Source of the DNA: Candidatus Omnitrophota bacterium
GTDB taxonomy: Bacteria; Omnitrophota; Gorgyraeia; Duberdicusellales; 4484-171
Direction: 5' to 3'
Assembly: GCA_016939345.1 (NCBI GenBank)
Contig: JAFGHG010000089.1
Coordinates: forward strand, 1-7,785
Length of the DNA stretch: 7,785 nucleotides
Shown here: positions 6,524 through 7,785 of the stretch, one piece after another
Position numbering within the stretch: position 1 is the stretch's first letter
How the letters are laid out: every line of letters starts with the position of its first letter
Translations under genes and position numbers: made by a program
Notes under the pieces: model-generated
Told to the model about the DNA's origin: nothing
Seen by the model: only the letters and a program-made list of their open reading frames with translations
Databases searched by the model: none

Positions 6524-7477
6524 ATGCAGAAAAACAAAGTTTTGGTAGCCGGAGCCGGAGGATTTATAGGCCATCATTTGGTGTCTTATTTAAAGAAAAA
6601 AGGATACTGGGTAAGGGGTGTAGACATAAAAAGACCAGAATTCGAGCCTTCAGCTGCAGATGATTTCCAATTACTTGATTTACGCGAGCTTTCAAACTGC
6701 GGCCAAGCCTGTAAAGGCATAAATGAAGTATATCAGCTGGCAGCGGATATGGGAGGTATTGGTTATATCACTGCTAATCATGGGGTAATCTTTCGCAATA
6801 ATGCTTTGATAAATCTTCACATGCTTGAAGCAGCCAGGCTGAACAAAGTATCCAACTATCTTTTTACCAGCTCAGCCTGTATCTACCCTATGTATCTGCA
6901 GAAAGACCCAAAAGTCAAACAGCTTAAAGAAGAAGATGCTTATCCGGCTGATTCTGAGCCGGGATACGGGTGGGAGAAGCTTTTTACCGAGCTTGCCTGC
7001 GAATATTATCAGCAGGATTACAATTTGAAGACTCATATTGTGAGGTTTCATAATATTTTTGGACCCCTGGGCACTTATGAAGGAGGAAGAGAGAAAGCTC
7101 CGGCAGCAATTTGCCGCAAAATTGCCAAGGCTAGAGATGTTGATGAGATAGAAGTCTGGGGAGACGGCAAGCAGACCAGATCATATTGTTACATAGATGA
7201 CTGCGTAGAAGGATTGTTTAAATTAATGCTTTCTGATTATAGCAAGCCGATTAATCTCGGCCAGGACAGGCTGATCAGTGTAGACGCACTGGTAGACATG
7301 GTTGCCGATATAGCTGGAAAAAAGATAACTAAGCGCCACGATACCAGCAAGCCTCAAGGGGTAAGAGGAAGGAATGCCGATATAACCTTGATGAAAAATG
7401 TCCTTGGCTGGAGTCCGCAAGTGAGCCTGGAAGAAGGTTTGCGCCGGACATATGAATGGATAAAATCGCAGGTGTGA
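6524..7477 (+). CDS. gme: GDP-mannose 3,5-epimerase (extended SDR family)
   Basis: The 317-residue protein matches plant GDP-mannose 3,5-epimerase block by block as I remember it. An N-terminal NAD-binding GAGGFIG (10-16) with D34 after strand two is followed by LAADMGGIGYI (72-82), SSACIYP (116-122), YGWEKL (148-153), RFHNIFGPLGT (174-184), GGREKAPAA (187-195), WGDGKQTRS (212-220) and GVRGRNAD (279-286). These hold the residues known to matter in the plant enzyme: the catalytic Cys (C119), the SDR Tyr and Lys (Y148, K152), a second Lys (K191) and an Arg in the GVRGRN stretch. The product would be GDP-L-galactose and/or GDP-L-gulose for the glycan made by this locus. The generic UDP-glucose 4-epimerase and dTDP-glucose dehydratase families lack AADMGG and GGREKAPAA. 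GGAGG five bases upstream confirms the start. Minimal spacing to xseA suggests read-through into that gene. Confidence 0.85.
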   Translation: MQKNKVLVAGAGGFIGHHLVSYLKKKGYWVRGVDIKRPEFEPSAADDFQLLDLRELSNCGQACKGINEVYQLAADMGGIGYITANHGVIFRNNALINLHMLEAARLNKVSNYLFTSSACIYPMYLQKDPKVKQLKEEDAYPADSEPGYGWEKLFTELACEYYQQDYNLKTHIVRFHNIFGPLGTYEGGREKAPAAICRKIAKARDVDEIEVWGDGKQTRSYCYIDDCVEGLFKLMLSDYSKPINLGQDRLISVDALVDMVADIAGKKITKRHDTSKPQGVRGRNADITLMKNVLGWSPQVSLEEGLRRTYEWIKSQV

Positions 7478-7485
7478 TTGTTAAG

Positions 7486-7785
7486 ATGGATAACCTATTC
7501 AATCCAGAGAATATTTTTGCCCTTGATAAAGTCTATACGGTTCTTGAATTAAACCAGCAGGCCCGGGAAGTGCTTCGCAAGGGGTTTGCCCGCGCTGTCT
7601 GGGTATGCGGAGAAATCCAGAACCTGCGCGAACAGCGGGGCAAGAACCATATTTATTTTTCTTTGGTCCAAAAAGACCCAGATTCAGACAATATAATAGC
7701 CCAGGTAGAGGCAAACCTCTTTGCCGGTGTTCGTAAATTTGTTGAAAAACGCATTGAAGACTCAAAAGGAGGTTTTGAGCTAAAA
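7486..7785 (+). CDS. xseA: Exodeoxyribonuclease VII large subunit, N-terminal part (3' end outside window)
   Basis: A reading frame opens at ATG 7486 and runs 100 codons to the right edge without a stop. The protein carries the N-terminal OB-fold, single-strand-DNA-binding domain of XseA: VYTVLELNQQAREVL (16-30), VWVCGEIQNL (38-47) and HIYFSLVQKD (55-64), matching the family's Y-S-V-S-x-L-N, V-x-G-E-I-S-N and G-H-x-Y-F-x-L-K-D. With XseB it would degrade single-stranded DNA into short oligonucleotides in the cytoplasm. The region after YFSL is more divergent and looks longer than in E. coli (DPDSDN, then VRKFVEKRIEDSKGG). An in-frame GTG at 7474 overlaps the epimerase stop (GTGA) and would add four residues. 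ATG 7486 is preferred, although neither start has a convincing ribosome binding site. The nuclease domain and any xseB lie beyond the window. Confidence 0.92.
   Translation, partial: MDNLFNPENIFALDKVYTVLELNQQAREVLRKGFARAVWVCGEIQNLREQRGKNHIYFSLVQKDPDSDNIIAQVEANLFAGVRKFVEKRIEDSKGGFELK

Noticed and set aside
7499..7765. Minus-strand open frame at the right end.
   Set aside because: The plus strand here encodes a recognisable XseA N-terminus, and the minus-strand translation has no recognisable features.

Overview
The window is one unbroken run of eight plus-strand genes. The first and last are cut by the window edges, and no gap between genes exceeds about 22 bases. Seven genes belong to a surface-polysaccharide or lipid-linked-glycan locus. 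The eighth is the 5' part of a housekeeping DNA-repair gene, the exonuclease VII large subunit. I see no RNA genes, mobile elements, CRISPR arrays, long repeats, convincing terminators or minus-strand genes.

Layout, left to right: (1) the C-terminal part of a family GT4 glycosyltransferase; (2) a complete WecG/TagA/CpsF (GT26) glycosyltransferase; (3) a large polytopic GT-C membrane glycosyltransferase; (4) a DPM1-like GT2 sugar transferase; (5) a B12-binding-domain radical SAM enzyme; (6) a heptosyltransferase-like GT9 enzyme; (7) a GDP-mannose 3,5-epimerase; (8) the first 100 codons of xseA. Spacings are +6, +2, -4, -8, -1, +22 and +8 bases. Five of the boundaries are overlapping or almost touching, so the cluster looks like one translationally coupled transcript. 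The only strong Shine-Dalgarno sequence (GGAGG) lies in front of the epimerase, after the largest gap.

How the genes may work together (inference): GT4, GT26 and GT9 would add sugars to a lipid-linked or core glycan at the cytoplasmic face. The GT2 enzyme would charge polyprenyl phosphate with a sugar, and the GT-C enzyme would use that lipid-linked donor on the outer face of the inner membrane. The epimerase would make GDP-L-galactose or GDP-L-gulose from GDP-mannose. The radical SAM enzyme may modify a sugar or a lipid, but its reaction cannot be read from sequence. No flippase, polymerase, ligase or priming phosphosugar transferase is in view, so the locus probably extends to the left.

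Organism: the GT9 enzyme points to a Gram-negative, LPS-like envelope. Base composition is AT-leaning, roughly 40% GC by eye, and TGA works as an ordinary stop at several genes. The combination of dense glycan operons, B12-radical SAM enzymes and GT9 enzymes next to housekeeping genes resembles uncultivated lineages such as Omnitrophota or relatives. That placement is an impression, not a demonstrated assignment. The families are all recognisable. What may be new is their combination, above all the embedded radical SAM enzyme and the GDP-mannose 3,5-epimerase.
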